Shown here: piece after piece, positions 44,090-54,785 of the stretch
How positions within the stretch are numbered: position 1 is the first letter of the stretch
How the letters are laid out: each line of letters starts with the position of its first letter
Assembly: GCA_003991915.1 (NCBI GenBank)
Contig: RQTK01000109.1
Location: 712,733-776,732, forward strand
Length of the DNA: 64,000 bases
Source of the DNA: Elysia chlorotica
Taxonomy: Eukaryota; Mollusca; Gastropoda; Plakobranchidae
Direction of reading: 5' to 3'
Notes under the pieces: generated by a model
What the model saw: only the letters and a program-made list of their open reading frames with translations
Databases searched by the model: none
What the model was told of the DNA's origin: nothing
Made by a program: the position numbers and the translations under genes

Positions 44090-47000
44090 CTACAAAACAA
44101 CCCCCCCAGACTTTACCAAACAATCCTAGAAAACATGGGATGGTGATTCAGCAAGTGTCATGTCTTTGGTCTATGTATTTAGACAGCCTCGCGAGAATTT
44201 CGTGGTAGCCACCAAGTGCCGCTTTAACATGATGGACCCAGACGTGAACTGTGTAGGGCTGAGCCGTCGCCACATCACCCAGAGCATAGAGGGCAGTCTC
44301 GGCCGCCTGCACACTGACTATGTGGATCTTTACCAGGTCAGGCAGTGGTTACATCGTAACATTATACAATGTCATTTAGTTGGATGAGACACCAGGAGTG
44401 AATTATGCACATGTCGTTAATTAAAAAATCCCCACAAAAAACACACGTTTTTTCTTGCATGGATAATAATGATGGCCATTATGAGATATGATAACAGTAG
44501 TCAAGATAATGTTGATAGTAGAAACATAACGGTAACGTGACGATGACAAAATTAAAAAAAAAACCAACGAGATTTACAGTATCCAAAAATATAATCAAAC
44601 AGTCAACTGATAAAAAAGAAGCATTCTCTGCTGGGTACACCAAGTTTTGTAGCCTAAATTTAGCCAGATTACAGTTGGTCTCCTTCATAACCTCATACCT
44701 CTAATTTGATCATCCGAAGCCTTCCTCGTCCTGCCTTAACCCATTTCATCCAAATTGGCCTCCCTTAAACCCACATAGACTCCCATTATCTACTTGATCA
44801 CACTTGCCCACATAGACTCCCATTATCTACTTGATCACACTTGCCCACATAGACTCCCATTATCTACTTGATCACACTTGCCCACATACACTTCCATTAT
44901 CTACTTGATCACACTTGCCCACATAGACTCCCATTATCTACTTGATCACACTTGCCCACATAGACTCCCATTATCTACTTGATCACACTTGCCCACATAG
45001 ACTCTCATTATCTACTTGATCACACTTGCCCACATAGACTCCCATTATCTACTTGATCACACTTGATCTCCTTAACCCCAACGACACCAACTGATCCCAT
45101 AACCACATTGTCCCCTCTTTACTTCCATTGGTTTCATACGACTCTCATGACCTCTGAGGGGTGCGCGGTGGTCCAGGGGTAGAACATCGGTTTCCGACGC
45201 AAAAGGTCCCGAGTTCGAATCCTGGCGGTTGCGTTCCCTACTGGTTGGGTCGGTGTCAGTATAATGTGACCGGCTGAGACAGGAGTCATGGTATCCCCGC
45301 CCTGTCTCGTGTGTGGCAGCACATAAAATTGTCAGACGTCAGTCTTGGGGCCAGTCCACAATATAGCCTATATAGTGCTGATGTTGGACGTTAAAACCAA
45401 CTCAACTCAACTCAACTCATGACCTCTGAAACTTCATTGACCTCACTTGACGCCTTGACCCTCTTGACTTTGACCTCACTTGACGCCTTGACCGTCTTGA
45501 CCTTGGCCTCACTTGGCGCTCTGACCCTCTTGACCTTGACCTTCCTTGCTCCCGGCCTAGACCCACTGCTGGGACACTGCTACACCTATAGAGGAAACCC
45601 TCCGGGCACTGGACGACCTGGTGCGCTGCGGGAAAGTCCGCTACGTGGGCGTGTCCAACGTGTCAGGCTGGCAGCTGCAGAAGATCGTGCAGACCCAGGA
45701 GAAACTGGGACTCAACGCGATCGTCAGTCTGCAGGTGGGATTGGCTTTGGAATAGTAATAATGAAAAATGAAATAATGATAATAACAATACGCTTGGTTT
45801 ATAAAGCGCCATATCCAATAAACTTAGCTCATGGCTCTGAGAATGTTAGTTTCTCTTCCCCCATCGTCAGCAATTATGTTATATCGCAGACGAGTACCAA
45901 GACTTAGTATTCTTCACTGACTCTTTGCGCGTTGACATATAAAGAAAGAGATGGCATGCCATTTTATATAAGACCTTTATTTTCGTTGAGTTGCCAATAG
46001 TTGACACAAGAAATATAATCTACTTTTACTATTCCCATGGGTATTTTGGCAGTTTGAATGCAATCGTCATGCTTCGGGTGAGATTGACTTAGTCAACTGA
46101 CGTATTGACATCAGCATCTGGGCTTTTTTTTTTAAGGTCTAATGAAATCAATTGATTTATATTGTGGACAGGTCTCAAGATTATCATTTTCTAATTTTAA
46201 CTTTTGCCACAAATGGACATAGTGGGAAAGCCTAGATTTCTGTTTCAGCCGGTCACACTATACAGCCACCAACTCACCCAGTAGGGAATAAGGACTCCCA
46301 ATTAGGAATTAAACAGGGAGTCTCCGGAATACAAGTCGCGTGCTCTACCACTAAGCCACCTCGACCTCTATCCAGGTTAGATCGGCATGTAAGGGAAAAC
46401 GCGGCCTGCTTCGGGATTCAAACTAATTACTCTCAGATAGAAGCCTCCTGCTCTACCGAGGAAGCTACCATGCATATCCACGCTCCATTGCGAAGGGCGG
46501 TTTGAGCAATCTATTTGGTCTTATTAGTTTGAACTCATTTTTTAAGTATACAAATTTACAGTATGAATTATATTATTTAAGAACTATTGTTTAGTGGAAT
46601 TGAAAGATATGACGATGTTGTTGATGATGAAAAATCTTAATTTTATAAAGGATGGTTATAACGCTAATGACGATGACAAACTATGCCAACGATGATGTAT
46701 TCACAGCAACAATACAGCCTGGCATCTCGCGACTCGGAGCTTGAAGCGTTCCAGGTGTGCAAGAATGAAGGCATCGGCGTGTTGCCCTGGAGTCCGCTCA
46801 AAGGGTATGCCAATGATAATGATAGTAATAGTAATGATAATTCTGGGACTCAGGAAAGAGCGTATATCCTATACGGCGACAGGACCACAAATACCCGAGA
46901 CTTGGCTGTTCATATTATAGTATTATACTGCCACCGACCCGACCAGTTGACAGTAAAGCAGCTCAGGCGGGATTGGAATTCCGAAACTCCTACACCTTGG

Positions 47001-47889
47001 GCGCCGTTCTAACCCTAGCGCAATCGCGTTCGTTTTGATCGGAGAAAGCAAAGCGGTCTCACTATTTGACTTCTATTAGGTGTCATCCAATGATCTGTAC
47101 ATCGACAAGACTCCATTCAATTTGTCGGGTCCAAGCTATCGCTATATTGGTAAAAGTTTGATCTTACTCTTCTCTTTATGAGGAGGTTCTCGGTTCGTTC
47201 CCATGATTGAGCGAACATTTTCTTCACTAAATTTCATTTCTTCCACAACTTGTTATTTCCACACGGTCTCTGTGGAATTGTCCTACATTAGTTTTAGGAC
47301 CCGTCTTTGCATAGGGTCTTGAGTGGTAACCTAGGAGATATTAGGCTAGTTAAGAGCTTCCCTCCAATCCTACATGTATAGTCAATCTGACACCATTCAA
47401 TATCTCCTACATAGAATAATTATGAACATGTATAACCACTATGACAACATCCAATTTATCTAGAGAATAATTATGAACATGTATAACCACTATGACAACA
47501 TCCAATTTATCTAGAGAATAATTATGAACATGTATAACCACTATGACAACATCCAATCTCTCCAGAAAATAATTATGAACATGTATAACCACTATGCCAA
47601 CATCCAATTTCTCCAGAAAAGAATTATGAACATGTATAACCACTATGACAACATACAATCTCTCCTACAAAGAAGAATTATAAACATGTATAACCACTAT
47701 GGCAACATACAATTTCTCCAGAAAATAATTATGAACATGTATAACCACTATGACACCATTATGTCTCTCCTACGAAAAATAATTATGAACATGTATAACC
47801 ACTAGGACACCATTCAATATCTCCTACAAAGAATAATTATGAACATGTACAACCACTATGACATCAATCAATCTCTCCTACAAAGAATG

Positions 47890-47934
<45 letters not shown>

Positions 47935-49523
47935 TAAAATTGCATGGCCACTTTGACAACATCCATAAAGCCTATGTAGTGCTGACGTTGGACTTTAAAC
48001 CAAATCAACTACAACTACTTGACAACATCCAATCTCTTCTACAAAAAAAATAAATTAATAATCATGAACATGTATAGCGACTCGGACATCATCCTACCTC
48101 TTATACAAAGAATACTAATTATGACTGTGTATAGCCTCTGACACAATTCAATCTCTCCTACAAATAATAATAATAATAATATGAAATAATTATTGTATAG
48201 CCACTTTGACATCTATAATGAAGCCTATATAGCGCTGATGGTGGACGTTAAACCGACTCAACAACTGCTTGGCAACATCCAATCTCTTCTACAAAAAAAA
48301 AATCATGAACATGTATAGAGACTCGGACATCACCCAATCTCTTATACAAAGAATACTAATTATGACTATGTATAGCCTCTGATACCATCCAATCTCTCCT
48401 ACAAGGAATAATAACTATTGTACCATGCATAGCCATTCTGATACCATTGCACGTCACCGCCAGCGGCGTGTTGACCGGGAAGCTGAAGCTGTATAGCCTC
48501 TGATACCATCCAATATCTCCTAGTCCTACAAAGAACTATTGTACCATGCATAGCCATTCTGACGCCATTGCATGTCACCGCCAGCGGCGTGTTGACCGGG
48601 AAGCTGAAGCGTGGGCAGAAACCCACGGAGGGCCGGCTGGAGTGGACAGCGGGTGACGAGAGACGCACGAGCCAGGCCTCGCCCCACTGGAAGTCCCTGC
48701 CTGAACGGGTCTTCGATACCATAGACAAGGCCGAGGCGATAGGCAAGCAGCACGGTAAGCACAAGAGGCAGGGGTGGATTTTGACAGTGATGGGTTGCAA
48801 GTACTACACCGCCTAACATAAACTTACAACTAGCCAAAAGCCATCCTATTTGCATATATCTTAAGACAAGTCGTTGACTTACGACCCTAGATCTATTGTT
48901 AATACACCCTCTAAACAACTGTATCTGCTAAATTAGATTAATGTAATGGAACAATCGAATTTTCTCACTGTCCCTTTTGCTTGGCTTAATTAGAGATTCT
49001 GAACCTTCAAACGACCACCCTCTTGCTTTGTTAATAGATATTTTTCCCTGAGTCTGTGGTTGCCTAATGATAACTTTCCTACCTCCACACCCGGACTACT
49101 AACTTACTAAAGTTATTATTAATGAGAAATGCGCTTTCTCCCCTGCTCTCTCGCACACACTATTCGCCCCTATACCATTCTTTTCTTCGTCCTCCGACTC
49201 TTGCTCAGTCTATCAGAATATTTGCTCTTTTGAACCCCTCTACTGCCTTAATTGCTATTCAGTTCATGTAACATGTTTAAACTAATAATCATAATAACAT
49301 TATCGTTCTTGACTGAGGAAGCCAACTGATTGTAAAAAAAACCAACAAACAAAAAACGCATATATGCATAGTTAAAAAGAGCGCTCACGTTTTATTATTC
49401 ATAAAAGAAATATCTATTGTCTTATTCATTAACATATTATTTTGTCCATAATAATTTAAAATTGCTTAAGACCCTCTGGTAATTTTAATGTCGGACGCAG
49501 AGAGAAAGAAAGAAAGAGAGAGA

Positions 49524-49575
<52 letters not shown>

Positions 49576-51410
49576 AACAGACAGACATACAGACAGATGG
49601 ACAGGCAGACAGACAGACATAGAGAGATATATACAGATACAGACATACAAACACAGAGAGACAGACATAGAGAGACAGAGCGACACAGAGGAGAGAGACA
49701 TAAAGAGAGATAGGGAGTCGGTGCCTGTTGGCCCGTTAGCTAGCCATAGGATGAATACACCTGTGAGATGTGAAATGTACTAGTCATGAGCACTTAGACA
49801 TACACCCAGTCCGCCACTGCAAATTATACTATGGTCTCAGGATAGAGTTTCCACTTTTCAAATCGTCTCACATAAATGCAGCATTTAGGTTGCATGGTGC
49901 CCAGGGCCCAGCTCAGGCGGGAATGGTGTGGGCCAGTGGTTTATTTTTTTCTCTTTGAATAAAACGTTAACTTTTTATTTACTATTATATTGGAGCTAAT
50001 TATATTGGAGGTAAAAACCCAATCAAAAGTATAGAGTTCTCTAGTTAGTACTGAATGGTTGGTATACTTATCTCACGTGTCTTTTTTAACAGTGAACGTA
50101 AAGTCCAGTCCTTAAGTTATGTTATTGATGATGACCTGATAATGAATATTCTAGATCAGGGAAAACATCTTATGCCCATAAGAGAAAGGTGGGCGAGTGA
50201 CTCTTGTTGTTAACGGACGGTTCTTGGTTAGTTTTGAAAAAGACCGCTCTCCACTTCTATTTGAACGCATGCGAACTAATAATTATAGTGAGTGCCATTT
50301 CCACCCCTAGAAACGTACCCTGTTAGTTTTTTTTAAGCCATGCTTGCAAAGGCGTACATAAGTTCTGGGCCTATCTCTTCTGGTTTTTCGTAGAAAAATG
50401 ACATTTGCAAATCTTGAAAACTCGTGCAGTTTGTCTACCAAGGAAATGTCTATATCACTTAGGTATAAGGCATCATGCATTGCACTTGTGTCTCTGCTGT
50501 GGTTTGAGGCATATAAAAAGTAAAAATATTACGAACTACAGTGTAAATTATAAAAGGAACTGAGATGCGACTCGTTTGCGCTAGTGTAATTAAAAGGTGT
50601 CATCCTTACATTGGAATGCTTCTTCCCTTATTTTGGAAAGCATTATTGTGATTTTTTTCATATTGTTGGAACACTTGTATCAAACACTCACTCAAAACCC
50701 GTACACACATACACACATACACACCACAGGCCGGACTATCGCCCAGGTGGCGCTGCGTTGGCTACTCCAGAAGGACGTGACGTCATCGGTCATCATAGGC
50801 GCCCGGACGCTTCAGCAGCTGGACCAGAACATGGCGGTCAACGACTGGACGCTCTCCGAGGAAGAGGTTGGTCAGAGCATTTGTTTGGCTAAGCTCTAGG
50901 ACAGTTAGTGCAATTGTGCTATACGAATACACCTGTGATTAAGGGTGCTTTTTATTTTTGAAGAGTGCCCTTCGTCCACGGTTTACTCTGATACCACGGG
51001 TGTACTTAATATCCTTAGTATGTCAATATCATAATGTATTATTATTATTTACATATCTCGTAAACTATCTAATCTGTTATTGATATGAGAGTTGTTTATT
51101 CACATTGTGAATGACGAACTAAACCTAATAAGCCATGACTCCTCCATTTCCCTTTTCTTTGTCTCATAATACTTTTTTCATTGTCCTTGATAATACAATT
51201 TTCTTTGCTCTTGATAATACATAAATCACCATTTTCCTCCACACACTCCTATTGTTTTCCCGTATGTAATATTAGTTGTAAATGAAATACCCGCAGATGA
51301 AGCAGCTGGATGACATTTCCGCAACAGAGATCCCCTACCCATACGTGATGATCAACCGCGGCAACACCGACAGGGTCAACAAGTATACCAGCGATTACTA
51401 TGTCAAATAA
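42180..51410 (+). CDS. Aldo-keto reductase, eight exons, complete
   Basis: An NADPH-dependent oxidoreductase of the aldo-keto reductase superfamily, probably cytosolic, acting on aldehydes or ketones (substrate unknown). Exons are 42180-42287, 42967-43109, 44183-44336, 45561-45734, 46707-46804, 48585-48754, 50730-50866 and 51297-51410. All junctions keep frame and give 365 residues plus stop. The N-terminal [19 protein letters not shown] strand is typical. The catalytic tetrad is present: Asp64 and Tyr69 in NFLDTADVY, Lys95 in VVATKCR and His137 in YVDLYQTHCWD. Further matches are [33 protein letters not shown] and [15 protein letters not shown]. It most resembles the bacterial-type group (YajO/IolS/Kv-beta-like) rather than the AKR1 branch. 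The start ATG in CAAAATGG is well placed. Many of its exons border tandem repeats. Confidence 0.95.
42610..42760. repeat. Degenerate (ATG/GAT)n in reductase intron 1
   Basis: GAT/ATG trinucleotides with frequent AAT variants. The poly-Met ORF is an artefact. Confidence 0.85.
42889..42960 (+). repeat. (CTC)n tract forming the polypyrimidine tract of exon 2
   Basis: About 70 bp of CTC/CCT units that run into CTCCACAG, the acceptor of reductase exon 2 at 42967. The microsatellite appears to serve as the pyrimidine tract. Confidence 0.85.
43225..43450 (-). mobile_element. SINE in reductase intron 2
   Basis: TATAAAGCCGATACTGTGGGCGGGTCC, CCATTATACTGTCACCGTC, ACAACCAGTAGGGG and a head ending GCGTCAGTTCGCCCC in reversed order, with an internal deletion. 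Confidence 0.6.
43820..44110. repeat. (CAA)n-rich low-complexity block in intron 2
   Basis: C runs and A-rich stretches followed by about 25 pure CAA units (44008-44090). It ends about 75 bp before the exon at 44183. Confidence 0.9.
44770..45066 (+). repeat. 37-bp minisatellite, about 8 copies, in intron 3
   Basis: Unit: CCCACATAGACTCCCATTAT followed by CTACTTGATCACACTTG, repeated about eight times with very few changes (for example ACTTCCATT at 44887). The low divergence indicates recent expansion. Confidence 0.95.
45158..45418 (+). mobile_element. Full-length SINE (young copy B) in intron 3
   Basis: Same architecture as 18478-18735, with A box TGGTCCAGGGGTAG and B box GAGTTCGAATCCTGG. The tail is (ACTCA)n instead of (AACC)n. 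It sits between two tandem arrays. Confidence 0.92.
45419..45558 (+). repeat. 33-bp minisatellite abutting reductase exon 4
   Basis: Unit CCTCACTTGACGCCTTGACC followed by CTCTTGACTTTGA, about 3.5 copies. The last unit grades into CTTGCTCCCGGCCTAG, the acceptor of the exon at 45561. A long ORF through the array into the exon is in the wrong frame and is not real. Confidence 0.85.
46125..46375 (-). mobile_element. SINE in reductase intron 4, diverged
   Basis: TTATATTGTGGACAGGTCTC, TTTCAGCCGGTCACACTATA, CCAACTCACCCAGTAGGG and a head ending ACTAAGCCACCTCG in reversed order. Confidence 0.55.
46850..47015 (-). mobile_element. SINE fragment just after reductase exon 5
   Basis: CATATTATAGTATTATACTG, CCACCGACCCGACCAGTTG and GGCGGGATTGGAATTCCG match the reversed central part of the SINE. 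It starts about 45 bp after the exon 5 donor. Confidence 0.45.
47400..48584 (+). repeat. 57-bp-type minisatellite ending at reductase exon 6, with a decoy exon start
   Basis: Units of AATTATGAACATGTATAACC plus ACTATGACAACATCCAATCT plus TCTCCTACAAAGA-like sequence repeat from 47415 to 48580. They are interrupted by an (AAT)n run at 47888-47932 and by SINE-tail-like pieces near 47965 and 48220. The last unit leads directly into the exon 6 acceptor. One unit earlier, 48423-48489 repeats the acceptor and the first 26 bases of exon 6, then returns to array sequence. Splicing to that copy at 48464 would reach a stop codon within a few codons. Confidence 0.85.
48858..48895. repeat. GTCGTAAGCTTAC-type dispersed repeat, diverged copy
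   Basis: TATATCTTAAGACAAGTCGTTGACTTACGACCCTAG matches the family described at 61385. Confidence 0.45.
49498..49700. repeat. (GA)n with (GACA)n in reductase intron 6
   Basis: GA run 49516-49573, then imperfect GACA units to about 49690. Confidence 0.9.
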
Positions 51411-52440
51411 CTTACAGTCAACAAGTATACCAATTGTCATGTCAAATAACTTAAGCAGGCAGAATAAACAAGTATACCAGCGATTACTATGTCAAATAAC
51501 TTACAGAGTCAACAAGTATACCAGCGATTACTATGTCAAATAACTTACAGAGTCAACAAGTATACCAGCGATTACTATGTCAAATAACTTACAGAGTCAA
51601 CAAGTATACCAGCGATTACTATGTCAAATAACTTACAGAGTCAACAAGTATACCAGCGATTACTAAGTCAACAAATATACAACAAGTTGTCATGTGAAGT
51701 AACTTGCGCAGGTAGAATAAAAAAAAATATACCAGCGATTATTATGTCAAATTACTTAAAAATGGATCGAGTAAAAAAGTATACCAGCTGTTTTTTTTAA
51801 TGCTAAATTACTTACTGTTACACGGACAGAATTAACAAGTATATAAGCGAATACTATGTCAAACAACTTACGCAGACAGAGTCAACAAGTGTACCAAAAA
51901 TTGTTGTATCAAAAAACGAACACAGACCGAGTAAAAAGTATACCAGCAGTCACCATGTTAAATAAGGTACACAGAGTCAACAACTATACCAGTGGTTATT
52001 GTGTTAAATAACTTACAAAGACAGTGTGGACACCATTAATGTACCAGCAGTTGTCTTGTCGCCAAGTTACTCAAAGAATCAACAAGTTTACAGCAATTGT
52101 TATGCCAAATGATTTACACAGACAGAGTCAAGGAATATACCAATAGTGATTTGTCAAATTAGGTACACATAAAGAGTCTTCAATATACATGTGCCACTAA
52201 TCATTATCTCAAATAAGTTACACTAGCTGATTCGGCAAATATCCCAGTACCTGTCATGTCAAACAACTTACAAAGATAGACCCAAAAAATAATTATACAT
52301 GTACCAATGATTATTATGTCAAATAATTCACGCATACCTACCAGTGGTTATTGTGTCACATAACATACAAAAAGTCAACAAATGTACGAGCGACTGTTGC
52401 GTCAAATAGCTTACACAGACAGAGGTATGTAAAATAATAA
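51375..52440 (+). repeat. 44-bp minisatellite built from the reductase's last codons
   Basis: The last coding bases of the reductase (GTCAACAAGTATACCAGCGA, then TTACTATGTCAAATAA) with a few following bases form the first unit of an array. Near-perfect 44-bp units run from about 51505 to 51665. Increasingly diverged units of variable spacing continue to about 52430. Every good unit carries the codons for [11 protein letters not shown] and the stop. The array therefore lies in the 3' UTR or just beyond. An AATAAA at 51463-51468 is a possible poly(A) signal. Confidence 0.92.
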
Positions 52441-52619
52441 CAATAATATTATATTCAGAGCCGTATCTTTATAGCCTAAGTGCGACAAAACTCACCAACT
52501 AGTTTTGATTCATAGCTGTGGTGTCACCTTCCCATTTTTTCAAGTTTATATATATATATATATCCTGAACAGTCCACAATATTTCTTTATAGAATTATGA
52601 TACAGAGAAGCAGGCCAAC

Positions 52620-52682
52620 AACTATAGAGGCTTTAACAGACGGAGCTAGACCTAGGGACCAAATAATGATGCGAGCGACTGT
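52620..52682 (+). repeat. Dispersed repeat, copy 2 (partner at 33740)
   Basis: CTATAGAGGCTTTAACAGAC followed by GGAGCTAGACCTAGGGACCA, matching 33740-33802 in the same orientation with moderate divergence. Confidence 0.6.
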
Positions 52683-53144
52683 TACTTTGATACATCCGTT
52701 TAACGTATCCTAAGTTTGTAACAATAAACCTCTACGACGTCTGATTTCAAGACCTATAAAGTCTAGCTCATTAATTTGTTTACACGCTACATTATTCTGA
52801 CACACCTAGAACAATGGGGCTTGATCCGGAATTGAACTCACAACTTCCTGGTTATTCACAGCGCGCTGCACCATTTATGAACCACATACAGTTTTATGAC
52901 GTTTAATAAAGTTACACGAGTTTTTTTTCCTATTCTTTTCTCTTCGTTGTTGTTCTGTTATGTTTTACTTTATTATAGTTAACATGAAATCAAAATTATA
53001 ACATGCACTATTGGTAAGGCTGTTGTAAGAAGTGAGCAATGCTCATGGTCTTTCAATTTGATATTAAAAAAAAAAAAGGCAGCCGAAGATTTTGTGTTTC
53101 AATGTTTTGGATTCATTCACTATGTTTCACTGTATCATTAAATT

Positions 53145-53335
53145 TGTTTTATCTGTTTGTCCGTCTCTCTGTCTTTTTGCCTGTTTGTCTGTCTCTCTGT
53201 CTTTTTGCCTGTTTGTCTGTCTCTCTGTCATTTTGCCTGTTTGTCTGTCTTTCTGTCTGTCTAAAACTATGTATATCTGTCTGTCTGTCTGTCTGTCTGA
53301 CAGTCTGTCCACCAGTGTGCCTGACTCTCTGTTTG
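53145..53335. repeat. (TCTG)n and TCTCTGTCTTTTTGCCTGTT minisatellite
   Basis: Three copies of a roughly 32-bp unit with GTCTCTCTGTCTTTTTGCC, then TCTG tetranucleotides. It lies next to young SINE copy C. Confidence 0.85.
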
Positions 53336-53380
53336 TTACTCGATTTTTTCTCGACTGCCTGCTTGTATGGCTGTTAGATG

Positions 53381-53640
53381 GGGGGCGCGGTGGTCCAGGG
53401 GTAGAACATCGGCTTCTGACGCAAAAGGTCCTGATTTCGAATCCTGGCTGTTGCGTTCCCTACTGGTTGGGTCGGTGTCAGTATAATGTGACCGGCTGAG
53501 ACAGGAGTCATGGTATCCCCGCCCTGTCTCGTGTGTGGCAGCACATAAAATTGTCAGACGTCCGTCTTGGGTCCCGTCCACAATATAGCCTATATAGTGC
53601 TGTTGTTGGACGTTAAACCAACCCAACCAACCCAACCAAC
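53381..53640 (+). mobile_element. Full-length SINE (young copy C)
   Basis: Nearly identical to the copies at 18478 and 45158, with A box, B box and the 3' end GTTGTTGGACGTTAAACC plus an (AACC)n-like tail. It lies between the reductase and the DRC9-like gene. Confidence 0.93.
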
Positions 53641-53644
53641 CTCT

Positions 53645-54690
53645 CTCTTAGATAATGGTTTATTGTGCACTTTTACACGAGATAAAGAACAACAATATAA
53701 TTATACAGTACTTGTTTGAAATTGTCTTTTATTGAACAGAAGTAACATTTGTAAACATTATTTTATGACTCAGATATTTGTCTATGATTGTCAAAAATGA
53801 AAAGGAAAACGAATATGGTCATAACGATCATAGCAAAAAAAATTCTAAGGAATTCAAACACTCATGTCACAAAATTTGTCATTTCAACAAACAATTCTTT
53901 TCACGCTCAAATGAAATGCAGTTTCAATATCAAACGCTTATTATAAACCACTATGCAACTTTTCAATGATAACAAAACCAATACAAAAGCCATTGAATGG
54001 TGATACTGAATGATATGTCTGTAGGTCTTAGTTAAGAAAGCAGAAAAAAACAATAATCAAATAGACTCACACATATAAACAGCTGAACAAACAAACGATT
54101 AAACAACAGCCTTGTAATTGTTTGGAGATATAGCAGACCAAACGAAGTTAAAGTTGACAAGCGACAACCTTTGCTGGTTCTTTTTTTTATATGTGTCACT
54201 TTATCGTGGGTAAATGAGTGCTGTAAAAGCCTAAAAAGGGAGTATTTATTTAGACTCAGCCAACAAAATTCCACCTTAGACCTGTCCAAAGTCATGTCGT
54301 GTATAAACTTAGACAGATGGTAGACTGAGACTCAACACAATTAAAACTGACTACAGTAAGGTCATGTAGGGTCTATACACCTAAAAAGCAGATAGATTAG
54401 ACTGAGCGTATATACAAAGCTAGATCTAGGTATATCTACAGTCAGGTTATTTCTAAACATAAGCAGTGCTTAGATTGGACTCTGCTAACAATATTATTAT
54501 ATTTAGCTCTGACCACAGTAACGTCGTTTATAAACATAAGCAGTTAATAGGTAGACCCAGCTAACGAAATTTGATAAAGAGTTGCGGTTTCAGTCAAGTC
54601 ATGTACATTGTTGGCTTAAAATCTAGGAAGGTTAGTGCCGGCTAACAACATTAGTAGATCAAGGCCTGTCGAAAGTCAAGCATGTATAAA
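53645..54690. other. Intergenic DNA between convergent genes
   Basis: AT-rich, no exon supported. Degenerate repeats of AAACATAAGCAG/GTCATGT-like sequence appear between 54290 and 54690. An ATTAAA (as TTTAAT at 54694-54699) may serve as the poly(A) signal of the - strand gene that ends at 54786. Confidence 0.4.
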
Positions 54691-54785
54691 AAATTTAATA
54701 AACAGACATAAAAAACTAAGTGGTAAACAGTACACCATGCAATTTGGGCAGTCCTTGGTCTTTATATGCTAACGTTCACATAGCA

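Noticed and set aside
43725..44123. Val/Leu-rich ORFs on the minus strand
   Set aside because: Artefacts of the CAA-rich block.
44770..45066. Regular 37-bp repeats resembling a CRISPR array
   Set aside because: Units are contiguous without variable spacers and lie in an intron of an animal gene.
45419..45907. 162-codon ORF running from a Leu/Thr-rich repeat into reductase exon 4
   Set aside because: It enters the exon in a different frame from the aldo-keto reductase. The proper acceptor at 45560 and frame are clear.
48464..48500. Extra exon of the aldo-keto reductase
   Set aside because: Only the first 26 bases of exon 6 are copied and the frame then meets a stop, so it is a by-product of the array.
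54032..54295. 87-codon minus-strand ORF near the DRC9-like gene end
   Set aside because: No similarity, no splice sites, AT-driven composition, and it lies beyond the gene's stop codon.
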